This document shows, one piece after another, positions 23,201-31,036 of a DNA stretch of 38,318 bases. Origin of the DNA: Actinomycetota bacterium (GTDB taxonomy: Bacteria > Actinomycetota > Humimicrobiia > Humimicrobiales > Humimicrobiaceae). The notes below the pieces were generated by a model that saw only the letters and a list, made by a program, of their open reading frames with translations, ran no database searches and was not told where the DNA came from. Position 1 is the first letter of the stretch, and each line of letters begins with the position of its first letter. The stretch covers positions 1 through 38,318 of the forward strand of contig PWSB01000237.1 in assembly GCA_003563375.1 (NCBI GenBank), read 5' to 3'. A program made the translations under genes and the position numbers.

Positions 23201-25051
23201 TTACTTCCTTCTTAGGTTAAGCAATAAAATGGATATATCCGAAGGAGATACACCTGCTATCCTGGAAGCCTGCCCAAGGGTGTTTGGCCTTTTTCTCGAC
23301 AATTTTTCTTGAGCCCCATAGGTCAACCCCTTAAATCTAAAATAATCTATATTGGAGGGAATGGCAAATTTTTCAAGCTTTTTAGTTTTTTTTATTTCCT
23401 CAAACTGGCGGTTAATATACCCTTCATATTTTATGATTATCTCTGCTTGTTTCCATACCCCGTCGCCATAACCATTGCTGGCATGATCCAGCCAGTATTT
23501 GATATCCCCTATGTTAACCTGTGGCCTTTTAAAGAGGTCGTATAGCCTGATGGGTTCTTTTAGCTTAAGGTTTGGTCTGTATCTATTTGCTTTTTGGGGT
23601 TTAATCGTTATATTTTTTAGAAGTTTTATCAGGGAATCTATAGCCTGCTGCTTCTTTAATGTCTTCTGATGGGCTTCTTTTTCAAGAAAGCCTGCTTCAA
23701 ACCCCAGGGTTGCTAGCCTGAGGTCTGCATTATCAGATCTCAAAAACAACCTATACTCTGCCCTTGAGGTATACATCCTGTAGGGCTCACTGAGGTCTTT
23801 TGTGATAAGATCATCTATTAAGACTCCTATATAGCTTGTATCCCTTGTCAATATCAGGGGTTTTTTGCCCAAGATTTTCAAGGATGCATTAGCTCCGGCT
23901 ACAAAACCCTGCACAGCGGCTTCTTCATATCCCGAGGTTCCATTGATCTGGCCAGCAAAATAAAGATTCTCTATCAGCTTGGATTCCAGGGTATAGTTTA
24001 ACTGGCAGGGTATTAGGTAGTCATATTCTACTGCATAGCCCGGCCTTATGATGCTTGCTTTCTCCAGTCCTTCTACTGTATTTACTATTTTTTCCTGCAG
24101 GTAGAAAGGCATGCTGGTGGTAAGTCCCTGTAGGTACATCTCGTTTGTGTGAACCCCTTCAGGTTCAATAAATACAGGATGTTTATGTTTTTGGGGAAAA
24201 TTTAGGACTTTTCTGTCAATTGAGGGGCAATGCCTTGGCCCATGGGTATTAATTATGCCTGATCTTATAGGAGAATACTTTATATTTTGGGCTATTAAAT
24301 CATGTGTTTTACTATTGGTATATGTTAGAAAGCTTGGAATATTTGCTCTTTCTCCCCTTTTGGGACAAGCCCAAAAAGAAAAACTACCAGCTTCCTCATC
24401 ACCTGAGCTGATAATAGTCTTTGAAAAATCTATGCTTCTTTTATCCACTCTGGGCGGTGTGGCGGTTTGAAACCTGTCCATCTCAAAACCAAGGCTGGTG
24501 AGGCTTTTGGTCAGGTTCATGGCAGGGTTCTCTCCCATTCTTCCTGCATAATAGTCCTTATCCCCTATTATTATCCTTCCCCTCAAAAAGGTCCCGCTAG
24601 TGATTATCACAGCTTTAGCCAAAAATTGCATTCCGTCTTCGGTTAGTACTCCTTTTACCTTTATACCGTCGACTAAAAGCTTAGCAACCGTTCCCTGTTT
24701 TAATAAAATGTTATCTGTAGTTTCTAAAAGATGCTTCATCAAGGTCTCATATTCTTTTTTATCTATCTGGGTTCTCAAAGCCTGGACTGCCGGCCCTTTT
24801 TTTTGATTTAATAATTTGAACTGTATACCTGCTAGGTCAGCAATTTTGCCCATCTGCCCCCCCATTGCATCCAATTCTTTTATAAGCTGGCTTTTGCCCA
24901 TCCCTCCTATTGCGGGATTGCAGGGCATAAGGGCTACTTTGTCTAGATTTATGGTAAGAAGAAGAGTATTTAATTTTAATCGGGCACAAGCAAAGGCTGC
25001 TTCACATCCTGCATGGCCTGCTCCTATAACTATTACATCATACATGGTCAT
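23201..25051 (-). CDS. mnmG: MnmG (GidA), tRNA uridine modification FAD protein, canonical copy
   Basis: MnmG with MnmE installs the aminomethyl-type group at C5 of wobble uridine in tRNA. At 616 residues it has the FAD motif IGAGHAGCEAA, the redox-active cysteine blocks MPCNPAIGG and HCPSIDRK (matching E. coli Cys47 and Cys277), GQINGTSGYEEAAVQG and the C-terminal GVSPSDISILLLNLR for tRNA and MnmE contact. Between the two copies this one keeps the more standard block (CNPAIGGMGKSQLIKELDAMGG). The ATG at 25051 has AGGA upstream and overlaps the stop of the second copy by 4 nt, so they are translated in tandem. Confidence 0.93.
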   Translation of the reverse strand: MTMYDVIVIGAGHAGCEAAFACARLKLNTLLLTINLDKVALMPCNPAIGGMGKSQLIKELDAMGGQMGKIADLAGIQFKLLNQKKGPAVQALRTQIDKKEYETLMKHLLETTDNILLKQGTVAKLLVDGIKVKGVLTEDGMQFLAKAVIITSGTFLRGRIIIGDKDYYAGRMGENPAMNLTKSLTSLGFEMDRFQTATPPRVDKRSIDFSKTIISSGDEEAGSFSFWACPKRGERANIPSFLTYTNSKTHDLIAQNIKYSPIRSGIINTHGPRHCPSIDRKVLNFPQKHKHPVFIEPEGVHTNEMYLQGLTTSMPFYLQEKIVNTVEGLEKASIIRPGYAVEYDYLIPCQLNYTLESKLIENLYFAGQINGTSGYEEAAVQGFVAGANASLKILGKKPLILTRDTSYIGVLIDDLITKDLSEPYRMYTSRAEYRLFLRSDNADLRLATLGFEAGFLEKEAHQKTLKKQQAIDSLIKLLKNITIKPQKANRYRPNLKLKEPIRLYDLFKRPQVNIGDIKYWLDHASNGYGDGVWKQAEIIIKYEGYINRQFEEIKKTKKLEKFAIPSNIDYFRFKGLTYGAQEKLSRKRPNTLGQASRIAGVSPSDISILLLNLRRK

Positions 25052-26826
25052 TTTTTCCTATGTTTCACGTGAAACATCTTCAAATAACACAAAAGAGATA
25101 AAAAATCAGAAGGGCTCACACCCTGTAACCGGCGGGCCTGCCTCAAAGAATCCGGTTTACTTTCTTCAAGGGCGAGAATAGCCTCGTTAGAAATATTTTT
25201 TATATTTTTATAATTGATTTTTTGTGGTATTTCAAAATCTAAGCTGTTCTTTATCTTCTCGATTTCTTTTACCTGTCTTTCTATATATTCTCTATATTTT
25301 AAGTTAATGTATACGCTATCTATGTCTTTGGTGCATAATTTATATTTACCCTTCAAAATATCCTTGTATTTATTGTAAAAAGACTCTTTGGTTGGTTGTC
25401 CGAAATTATTGTTTTCTAATATTTCCTTCCCAGCAAGATGGATTTTTTCATATTTTTCCTCTATTATCTGCGCTTTTTCATTAAAGCCTATTATTTTTAA
25501 GAATTTTAGCATCCTATAATCGGCGTTATCATGCCTGTGGTAGAGCCTAAATTCATTTCTAGAAGTGAGCATTCGATATGGTTCAGTTATTTTTCTGCTA
25601 ACTAGATCATCGATCAGTACCCCTATATAACCATCTTCCCTGTTGATCTGGATCCCATTTTTATCCTGGGACATCCTCCCTGCATTGATGCCTGCAATTA
25701 TACCCTGGGCAGCGGCTTCTTCATATCCTGTGGTTCCATTTATCTGCCCAGCAAAAAACAGGCCTTTGAGTTTTTTACATTCAAGTCTGTTGTTTATCTG
25801 GAATGGCAGGATATAATCATATTCTACCCCATATCCCGGCCTGGTAATAACCGCCTTTTTTAGTCCTTTTATTTTTTTTAACATGCCCGCCTGGATTTCT
25901 TCACTGAGAGTTGTCATCAACCCATGTATATACATTTCAGATGTCCTCCTGCCTTCAGGCTGGATAAACAAGAGATGGCTTTTTTTATCAGGATATCTGG
26001 TTACCTTTTCTTCGATGGATGGGCAGTATTTAGGGCCTTCTGACTCTAACTTGGCAAAAAAAGAGCCATTCAGGTTTTTTTTGATATAATCTATACCATC
26101 TTCTCCAATATGAGTCATATGATTGTTGAATTGGCTCCTGCCGTCATATTTATCCTCAAAAGAAAACATTTCAGGATGATCGTCATAATATTGGAGTTTT
26201 AATCCTCTAAAATCTATTGCCTTGGAATCCACCCTGGGAGGTGTGTTTGTATTTAATCGTCCAAACCTGATGCCCAATTTCTCAAGATTCCTGGATAATT
26301 TATTAGAAGGAACCTCCCCTTGCCTTCCTGCCTCAATTTTATTTGCCCCCCAAAAAACCTTGCCCCTCAAAAAGGTGCCGGTGCATAAGATTACACATTT
26401 TGCAAAATATTTGTAGCAGTCACTGGTTTCTAAAAAATATAACCCCTTATCCTTCCCTATATTTACCACCATTGCCTGCCTTAGGGTTAAATTCTCTTGA
26501 TTTTCAACAATTTTCTTCATAGCCAGAAAATACTCTCTCTTGTCTATTCCCGCCCTAAGCGTTCTCACCGCTGGACCTCTTGATGTGTTTAACATCCTCA
26601 TATGAAGGAAGGTCCTATCGGTATTTTTGGCCATCTCGCCGCCCAATGCATCGATCTCTCTAACCATCTGCCCTCTTCCCGGGCCTCCAATAGAACTATT
26701 GCAGGGCATGGCGGCAATAGAATCCATATTTATGGAAAGAAGCAGTGTATTTGCTTTTAGGCGGGCAGCGGCTAATGCTGCTTCACATCCAGCATGTCCT
26801 GCCCCTATCACTATTACCTCATACAT
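25048..26826 (-). CDS. Second MnmG paralog (divergent, full length)
   Basis: The 592-residue product has every major MnmG feature: IGAGHAGCEAALAAARL, MPCNSSIGG and YCPSIEEK with both redox cysteines, RPGYGVEYDY, GQINGTTGYEEAAAQG and GVSPSDFLSLLCYLK at the end. It differs from its downstream neighbour at many positions (NSSIGGPGRGQMVREIDALGG; SRGPAVRTLRAGIDKREY), so it is an old paralog or a transferred gene rather than a recent duplicate. The C-terminal residues MFHVKHRKK are encoded by a parS site. A GGTGAT site precedes the ATG. It may have become specialised for another tRNA set or be redundant; no missing catalytic residue is seen. Confidence 0.9.
   Translation of the reverse strand: MYEVIVIGAGHAGCEAALAAARLKANTLLLSINMDSIAAMPCNSSIGGPGRGQMVREIDALGGEMAKNTDRTFLHMRMLNTSRGPAVRTLRAGIDKREYFLAMKKIVENQENLTLRQAMVVNIGKDKGLYFLETSDCYKYFAKCVILCTGTFLRGKVFWGANKIEAGRQGEVPSNKLSRNLEKLGIRFGRLNTNTPPRVDSKAIDFRGLKLQYYDDHPEMFSFEDKYDGRSQFNNHMTHIGEDGIDYIKKNLNGSFFAKLESEGPKYCPSIEEKVTRYPDKKSHLLFIQPEGRRTSEMYIHGLMTTLSEEIQAGMLKKIKGLKKAVITRPGYGVEYDYILPFQINNRLECKKLKGLFFAGQINGTTGYEEAAAQGIIAGINAGRMSQDKNGIQINREDGYIGVLIDDLVSRKITEPYRMLTSRNEFRLYHRHDNADYRMLKFLKIIGFNEKAQIIEEKYEKIHLAGKEILENNNFGQPTKESFYNKYKDILKGKYKLCTKDIDSVYINLKYREYIERQVKEIEKIKNSLDFEIPQKINYKNIKNISNEAILALEESKPDSLRQARRLQGVSPSDFLSLLCYLKMFHVKHRKK
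25061..25076. promoter_or_regulatory. parS site inside the 3' end of the second mnmG
   Basis: TGTTTCACGTGAAACA is a perfect 16-bp palindrome and matches the near-universal chromosomal parS sequence bound by ParB/Spo0J. It lies in the last codons of the second mnmG, 15 nt before the next mnmG start and about 3.4 kb from parB. Confidence 0.95.
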
Positions 26827-26841
26827 TTACAATCACCAGAT

Positions 26842-26857
26842 GTTTCACGTGAAACAT
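26842..26857. promoter_or_regulatory. parS site between mnmE and the second mnmG
   Basis: A second identical perfect copy of TGTTTCACGTGAAACA sits in the 66-bp gap between mnmE and the second mnmG, 1,781 bp from the first. Together the two sites bracket that mnmG copy. Confidence 0.95.
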
Positions 26858-26892
26858 TTCGCCAATTTTTCTTATAATATTATTTTTTGTCA

Positions 26893-28305
26893 TTATTTTC
26901 CTATACAAAACCTGGAAAAAATATTTTCGAGTACCTCTTCCCTTGCTGTGTCCCCGGTTATTTCACCTAAAAGTCCTGAAGCAATTTTAAGGTCTGCTGA
27001 CGCGAACTCTTCTGACAGTTTATTTGCCATAGCTGTTTCGGCATCTTGCAACACCTCCCTTACATCCTGCATTATTTTTTTATGCCTCTGGTTTATAATT
27101 ATTTTATCTTCCAGGTTTAATTCTCCGTTTCCCAGTACTTTCTTTTTTATTGAATGTTCCAAATCTTCTATTCCGGTCTTTTTCAATGCAGACACCCTTA
27201 TCGTTTGCTCGGGCCCAAAAGGCAGTCCCAGCTTTTTAATATCCTCTTTTTGACCTAGATCCACCTTATTTATAACCAAGATAGAGTTTTTGTTTTCTAT
27301 TTTCCCAATTATATTAAAATCTCGGCCATCAAGTTTCCTGCTTCCATCTACCACCATTAATACAATATCTGCTTCATCTATGTGGCCTAGGCTTCTTTCC
27401 ACGCCAATCTTCTCAACGCTGGAGGCGGTTTTTCTAATTCCCGCAGTATCAATGATTATCAGAGGTATCCCGCCTACATATATAATTTCTTCAACCGCAT
27501 CCCTTGTAGTTCCCGGAATAGAGGTCACTATGGCTTTATCTTTTTTAACCAAAAGGTTTAGAAGGCTGGATTTTCCGACATTAGGTTTGCCGACTATGGC
27601 AACCTTGACCCCATTTTTTATTATTTCACCCTTTGATTCATCTTTTATAAGCTGCTCAACCCTTTCTAAGAGCACTCCGGTCTTTTTTCTCAACTCCTCA
27701 TAAGGTGTAGTCTCTAGATCTTCTTCTATAAAATCTATACTGGCTTCCAGCTGGACCAATATCTCTACTATCCCATCCCTTATGCTGGCTATCTCTTTTT
27801 TTATATTCCCTTTTATATTATTTGCGGCTATTTTAAGACTCTCTTCTGTTTTTGAGTTTATTAAGTCGATTACCGCTTCAGCTTGTGATAGGTCTATTCT
27901 TCCATTTAAAAAAGCGCGCTTTGTAAATTCTCCTGGTTCAGCCAGCCTGGCCCCCCTATCCATGCATAGGCTTAATACCTTGGTGGTAGGGGTTATCCCT
28001 CCGTGGGTGTTTATCTCTACTACATCCTCCCTGGTATATGAATAGGGATTTCTCATCAACCCCACGATAACCTCATCCACGACCTCTCCCCTTCCATCTA
28101 TGATCTCGCCATATAAAAGAGAATATGATTTTAATTCATTTATTGTTTTTCCATTTTTTGAGCGGAAAATGCTGTCTGCCACCCTTATGGCTTCTTTTCC
28201 GCTTATTTTTACTATACCTATAGCCGCTTCACCTGGTTTGGTGCCTATTGCAGCGATAGTGTCTTCTTCTATATAAAACATATTATTAATCTTTTTTTTA
28301 TTCAT
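26893..28305 (-). CDS. mnmE: MnmE (TrmE) tRNA modification GTPase
   Basis: MnmE is the K-dependent GTPase partner of MnmG. It has the N-terminal folate-binding domain (DTIAAIGTKPGEAAIGIVKISG), the G domain with GKPNVGKSSLLN, DTAGIR and NKVD, and ends with the invariant FCIGK carrying the catalytic cysteine. I prefer the ATG at 28305; a TTG four codons upstream or an ATG at 28281 are possible. It heads the mnmE-mnmG-mnmG-rsmG-parA-parB-lipA series. Confidence 0.95.
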   Translation of the reverse strand: MNKKKINNMFYIEEDTIAAIGTKPGEAAIGIVKISGKEAIRVADSIFRSKNGKTINELKSYSLLYGEIIDGRGEVVDEVIVGLMRNPYSYTREDVVEINTHGGITPTTKVLSLCMDRGARLAEPGEFTKRAFLNGRIDLSQAEAVIDLINSKTEESLKIAANNIKGNIKKEIASIRDGIVEILVQLEASIDFIEEDLETTPYEELRKKTGVLLERVEQLIKDESKGEIIKNGVKVAIVGKPNVGKSSLLNLLVKKDKAIVTSIPGTTRDAVEEIIYVGGIPLIIIDTAGIRKTASSVEKIGVERSLGHIDEADIVLMVVDGSRKLDGRDFNIIGKIENKNSILVINKVDLGQKEDIKKLGLPFGPEQTIRVSALKKTGIEDLEHSIKKKVLGNGELNLEDKIIINQRHKKIMQDVREVLQDAETAMANKLSEEFASADLKIASGLLGEITGDTAREEVLENIFSRFCIGK

Positions 28306-28317
28306 TTTGCCATCCAA

Positions 28318-28487
28318 AACATAAAAATATTAATCTAATTATTAAAAAAAGACAATTTTAGCACAAAGTACTACTGCCTATATTATAACAAAACAATAAG
28401 GATGATTTCTAAAGGATAATGCAATACAGCGTGTGGTTTGATTAAAATTTATATCCTGAGAGCCTTAAGGGTTATGGGCTTTGTCCC
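28318..28487. other. Intergenic gap between jag and mnmE
   Basis: About 170 bp without a convincing gene. It is AT-rich. Near the jag stop, TTAAGGG and CCCTTAA could form a 7-bp stem with a 13-nt loop (about 28467-28493), a weak candidate terminator or attenuator for the minus strand. A promoter for mnmE is likely somewhere here, but I cannot pick one out safely. Confidence 0.4.
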
Positions 28488-29066
28488 TTAATTGTTTTCC
28501 TGGACCGGATATATGATTATCCTTCTGAATGGCTCTTCATTTTTGCTTTTAGTCCGAATTTTGGCAAAACCAGAAAGAGTATCGTGGATGATCTTTCTGT
28601 CAAATGCAGACATCGGCTGCATTTTTATTTTTCTGCCTTCTTTAATTGCTTTTTTTGCTAGCTTTATGGCTGTCTTCTTTATCTTTTCAGCCTTTTTTTG
28701 CCTGTAGTCCTTGATATCTATTAAAATATTTTTATTTACCAACTTTTTCTTCGCTGATATAAGGTTTATTAGATATTCAATAGCTTCAATATTTTTTCCA
28801 TTTTTTCCAATAGCCATGCTTAAATCATCCCCATATACAGCAAATTTTAAATTGTTTTCATCCACCTCTACCCTTAAATCTTCACCGATGCAAATGGCTT
28901 CCAGGGTGTTTTTTATCAAATCGACTATTCTATCCAGGCCAGAGCATTTCTGCTCGACTTGCTCCCCTTTTATCTTTTTGTTTTCAATCAGGGAACCGCT
29001 CTTTTGTTCCTCTTCTAAGGATTTTACAAATGAATCCAAGGCATCATCCATTTTTTTATCTTTCAT
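28488..29066 (-). CDS. jag: Jag/KhpB RNA-binding protein (KH and R3H domains)
   Basis: The protein has a KH-like domain with the GKNG loop (MAIGKNGKNIEAIEYLINLI, about residues 79-98) and a C-terminal R3H domain (MSAFDRKIIHDTL, about 152-164). KhpB/Jag binds RNA, often with KhpA, and affects cell division and elongation. The N-terminal Jag_N domain seems replaced by a short acidic and basic stretch; length is 192. GAGGTG precedes the ATG. It lies 23 nt after yidC, the normal neighbour. Confidence 0.9.
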   Translation of the reverse strand: MKDKKMDDALDSFVKSLEEEQKSGSLIENKKIKGEQVEQKCSGLDRIVDLIKNTLEAICIGEDLRVEVDENNLKFAVYGDDLSMAIGKNGKNIEAIEYLINLISAKKKLVNKNILIDIKDYRQKKAEKIKKTAIKLAKKAIKEGRKIKMQPMSAFDRKIIHDTLSGFAKIRTKSKNEEPFRRIIIYPVQENN

Positions 29067-29089
29067 CTATAAACACCTCACAATCAATA

Positions 29090-29881
29090 TTATTTCTTTC
29101 TTCTTTTTTTTCTTTTTTTTCCTGAGATAACTTTTTTTTCATCAGAAGTCAATTGTTTTTCTGTTTGCTTCTGTTCCGGTTCCTTTTTTTCTTCTGTCTC
29201 TTTTCCTTCTGTCCGCTTGACCCATTTATTTACAAGGCCTTGCTGCCCAATGGACCAAATATTGGTAGTAACCCAGTATATAAGTATCCCTGAAGGAAGA
29301 TTGATCGATATAAAACCAAATACTACAGGCATAGCATAAGATATTACAGATTGCTTTGGGTCTGTAGTAGTCATCTTTGTAGTCAAAAACATGGTAGCCA
29401 CCATCAATATCACCAGGATATAATATTGGTCCGGCTGGTTCAGGTTAAGCCATAAAAAATTATAATTCGGGTTAGGTACATTATTTAACATAAAGGGTCC
29501 CAGCACATTTCTCACAATATCAGAAGGTTCCCTCAATGCCTGGAACAAGGCAAAAAATATGGGCATCTGCAAAAGAAGGGGGAGGCACCCCGCCAGGGGA
29601 TTGACATTGTTCTGCCTGTAAAACTCCATAGTCTTTTCCTGGACCTTTTGTTTATCGTCCTTGTATTTTTTCTGGATTTCCTTGAGTTTGGGCTGCATCT
29701 TCTGCATCTTGGCCATTGATTTTGTCTGGCTTATAGTAAGGGGGGTAAGGACCACCCTTACGATCAGAGTCAATAGTATTATGACTAAACCATAGCTGGG
29801 TACTACATTCTGATACAAAAATATGACTATTTGTTCAATAACAGTCTGAACAGGTCTTAACAATTCCAATATTTGAGCCAA
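29090..29881 (-). CDS. yidC: YidC/Oxa1 membrane protein insertase
   Basis: This 263-residue insertase has the core five-helix region with the conserved cytoplasmic coiled hairpin (MAKMQKMQPKLKEIQKKYKDD), NPLAGCLPLLLQMPIFFALF and GILIYWVTTNIWSIGQQ. It lacks the large periplasmic domain of Gram-negative YidC and has no lipobox, beginning directly with a membrane segment. The C-terminus is very Lys/Arg/Glu-rich and ends in KKRKKRRKK, suited to ribosome contact. The start is TTG at 29881, with GGGAGG 8 nt upstream. Confidence 0.93.
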   Translation of the reverse strand: MAQILELLRPVQTVIEQIVIFLYQNVVPSYGLVIILLTLIVRVVLTPLTISQTKSMAKMQKMQPKLKEIQKKYKDDKQKVQEKTMEFYRQNNVNPLAGCLPLLLQMPIFFALFQALREPSDIVRNVLGPFMLNNVPNPNYNFLWLNLNQPDQYYILVILMVATMFLTTKMTTTDPKQSVISYAMPVVFGFISINLPSGILIYWVTTNIWSIGQQGLVNKWVKRTEGKETEEKKEPEQKQTEKQLTSDEKKVISGKKRKKRRKK

Positions 29882-29902
29882 ACCAACAAACCTCCCTTAT
29901 CT

Positions 29903-30112
29903 TTACTTAACAGGATCATAGCCGCCTTTGTTAAATGGATTACATCTTAAAATCCTATATATTGCTTTAATACTTCCTTTTAGTACGCCATATTTATTCA
30001 AAGCATCTATGGCATACTGGGAGCAGGTCGGTAAAAACCTGCAGCTGCTGGGCAATACAGGCGAAATAATTTTTTTATATAATTTTAATAAATATATAAA
30101 TACTTTACTCAT
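29903..30112 (-). CDS. yidD: Membrane protein insertion efficiency factor YidD
   Basis: The 69-residue protein has the whole YidD pattern: LLKLYKKIISPVLPSSCRFLPTCSQYAIDAL and then RILRCNPFNKGGYDPV, with three conserved cysteines and an amphipathic N-terminal helix. YidD assists YidC-dependent insertion. It lies between rnpA and yidC, the usual order. Confidence 0.95.
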   Translation of the reverse strand: MSKVFIYLLKLYKKIISPVLPSSCRFLPTCSQYAIDALNKYGVLKGSIKAIYRILRCNPFNKGGYDPVK

Positions 30113-30132
30113 GATTGATTTAAAAAGACCGG

Positions 30133-30456
30133 TTAATCAAAAGCAGAGAGTAGCGAGTTTTCAATCACTTGTTTTAGCTGGTGATAGCCAGCACCTGCGG
30201 ATGCTTTCCTGACCACTATTAGCAGGTCCAAGCCTTTATCGTTGATTTCGATCTTCCTTAAAACTTCCTTGATAATCCTTTTAATCCTATTGCGGGTCAC
30301 AGCATTTCCCACATTCTTTCCTACGCTTATACCCACCCTCATCATCCCAAGGTCGTTTTCCTGGATGTAAAACTTTGCAAACTTGCTGCTGGCGGTCCTG
30401 CCTTCTGAATAAATCCTATTGAACTCGCTCTTTCTCTTCAGGGTCTCGAGCTGCAT
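30133..30456 (-). CDS. rnpA: Ribonuclease P protein component
   Basis: RnpA binds the RNase P RNA and helps process pre-tRNA 5' ends. The RNR signature is in GNAVTRNRIKRIIKEVLR, after the conserved FNRIYSEGR and VGISVGKNVG segments. The ATG at 30456 overlaps the rpmH stop (TGATG), so the two are coupled; the TTG one codon upstream is less likely. Confidence 0.95.
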   Translation of the reverse strand: MQLETLKRKSEFNRIYSEGRTASSKFAKFYIQENDLGMMRVGISVGKNVGNAVTRNRIKRIIKEVLRKIEINDKGLDLLIVVRKASAGAGYHQLKQVIENSLLSAFD

Positions 30457-30590
30457 CAAGCACTTAATTTCTTTCTGCCTTTTTTTCTTCTATTTGATAT
30501 AATCCTTCTTCCGGCCTTTGTTTTCATCCTGGCCCTAAAGCCATGATTCTTTTTTCTCTTCCTTTCATTGGGCTGGTACGTTCTTTTCAT
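30456..30590 (-). CDS. rpmH: 50S ribosomal protein L34
   Basis: Translation of the minus strand from the ATG at 30590 gives 44 residues beginning MKRTYQPNERKRKKNHGFRA and ending GRKKLSA, a complete L34. An AAGGAT ribosome site precedes the ATG. It is the first gene of the leftward origin operon, and its stop overlaps the rnpA start by one base. Confidence 0.97.
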   Translation of the reverse strand: MKRTYQPNERKRKKNHGFRARMKTKAGRRIISNRRKKGRKKLSA

Positions 30591-30630
30591 CTTTATCCTT
30601 CAAATCATTAAAATTTTAATTAAGGTTTAA

Positions 30631-30659
30631 ATTATACATACTAATTCTACTAATATCAA
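30631..30659 (-). promoter_or_regulatory. rpmH operon promoter
   Basis: Minus strand: TTGATA (30659-30654), 17-bp spacer, TATAAT (30636-30631), about 40 nt before the rpmH ATG. The hexamers are identical to those of the divergent dnaA-side promoter. Confidence 0.75.
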
Positions 30660-30975
30660 GATATGTGCAGTGCATCCGAGAGATATTTTATTCAAACACT
30701 TGTTCACTATTATTAGTTTTTGAAAAGTATTTTAAACAACCCTGAACAGTATAGTGGAGTTTTCCCAAAATACAATCTTTTTCTCTGCGGGTTTTCAACA
30801 GCTGTGGAAAATATTGTTGATAAATTAGAAAAGTGCCACTGTGTAGGCATTCAAATACCTTTTAATTATTAACTTTTTAAAGAATAGATATCACGTTTTC
30901 CGCATATTATCGTTTAGCGTATTGATTTTTTATTTGTTGATAACTTGCATTGTGAAAAGATAGTGAAAAGATCCA
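30660..30975. other. Origin region, rpmH side: DnaA-box-like repeats in AT-rich DNA
   Basis: The gap between the divergent rpmH and dnaA-side promoters has no gene. It holds TTATCAACA on the minus strand at 30815-30823 and 30935-30943, and one-mismatch relatives TTTTCAACA (30792-30800, plus) and TTTTCCACA (30803-30811, minus). AT-rich flanks could serve as the unwinding element. The position between rpmH and dnaA is the classical oriC location. Confidence 0.8.
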
Positions 30976-31004
30976 TTGATATTAAAATGGTTAATTATTA
31001 TAAT
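30976..31004 (+). promoter_or_regulatory. Promoter for the ATPase gene and dnaA
   Basis: TTGATA (30976-30981), 17-bp spacer, TATAAT (30999-31004), about 32 nt before the ATG at 31037. The leader has no Shine-Dalgarno. No other strong promoter is visible before dnaA, which begins 12 bp after the ATPase gene, so dnaA probably depends on this one. Confidence 0.75.
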
Positions 31005-31036
31005 TTTTCTATTATTATCGATAGACTTCATGTTTT

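Noticed and set aside
23201..26826. Reading one mnmG copy as the folate-dependent methyltransferase TrmFO
   Set aside because: Both copies have full MnmG length (592 and 616), both MnmG cysteine blocks and the C-terminal GVSPSD block; TrmFO is much shorter and lacks that C-terminus.
26627..27253. Long open frame (208 codons) on the plus strand across the mnmE/mnmG junction
   Set aside because: It is antisense to two clearly recognised genes, crosses a parS site and the gap between them, and has no ribosome site or family resemblance.
30591..31036. Perfect canonical DnaA box TTATCCACA
   Set aside because: None was found; the closest are TTATCAACA and TTTTCCACA, so the variant form is reported instead.
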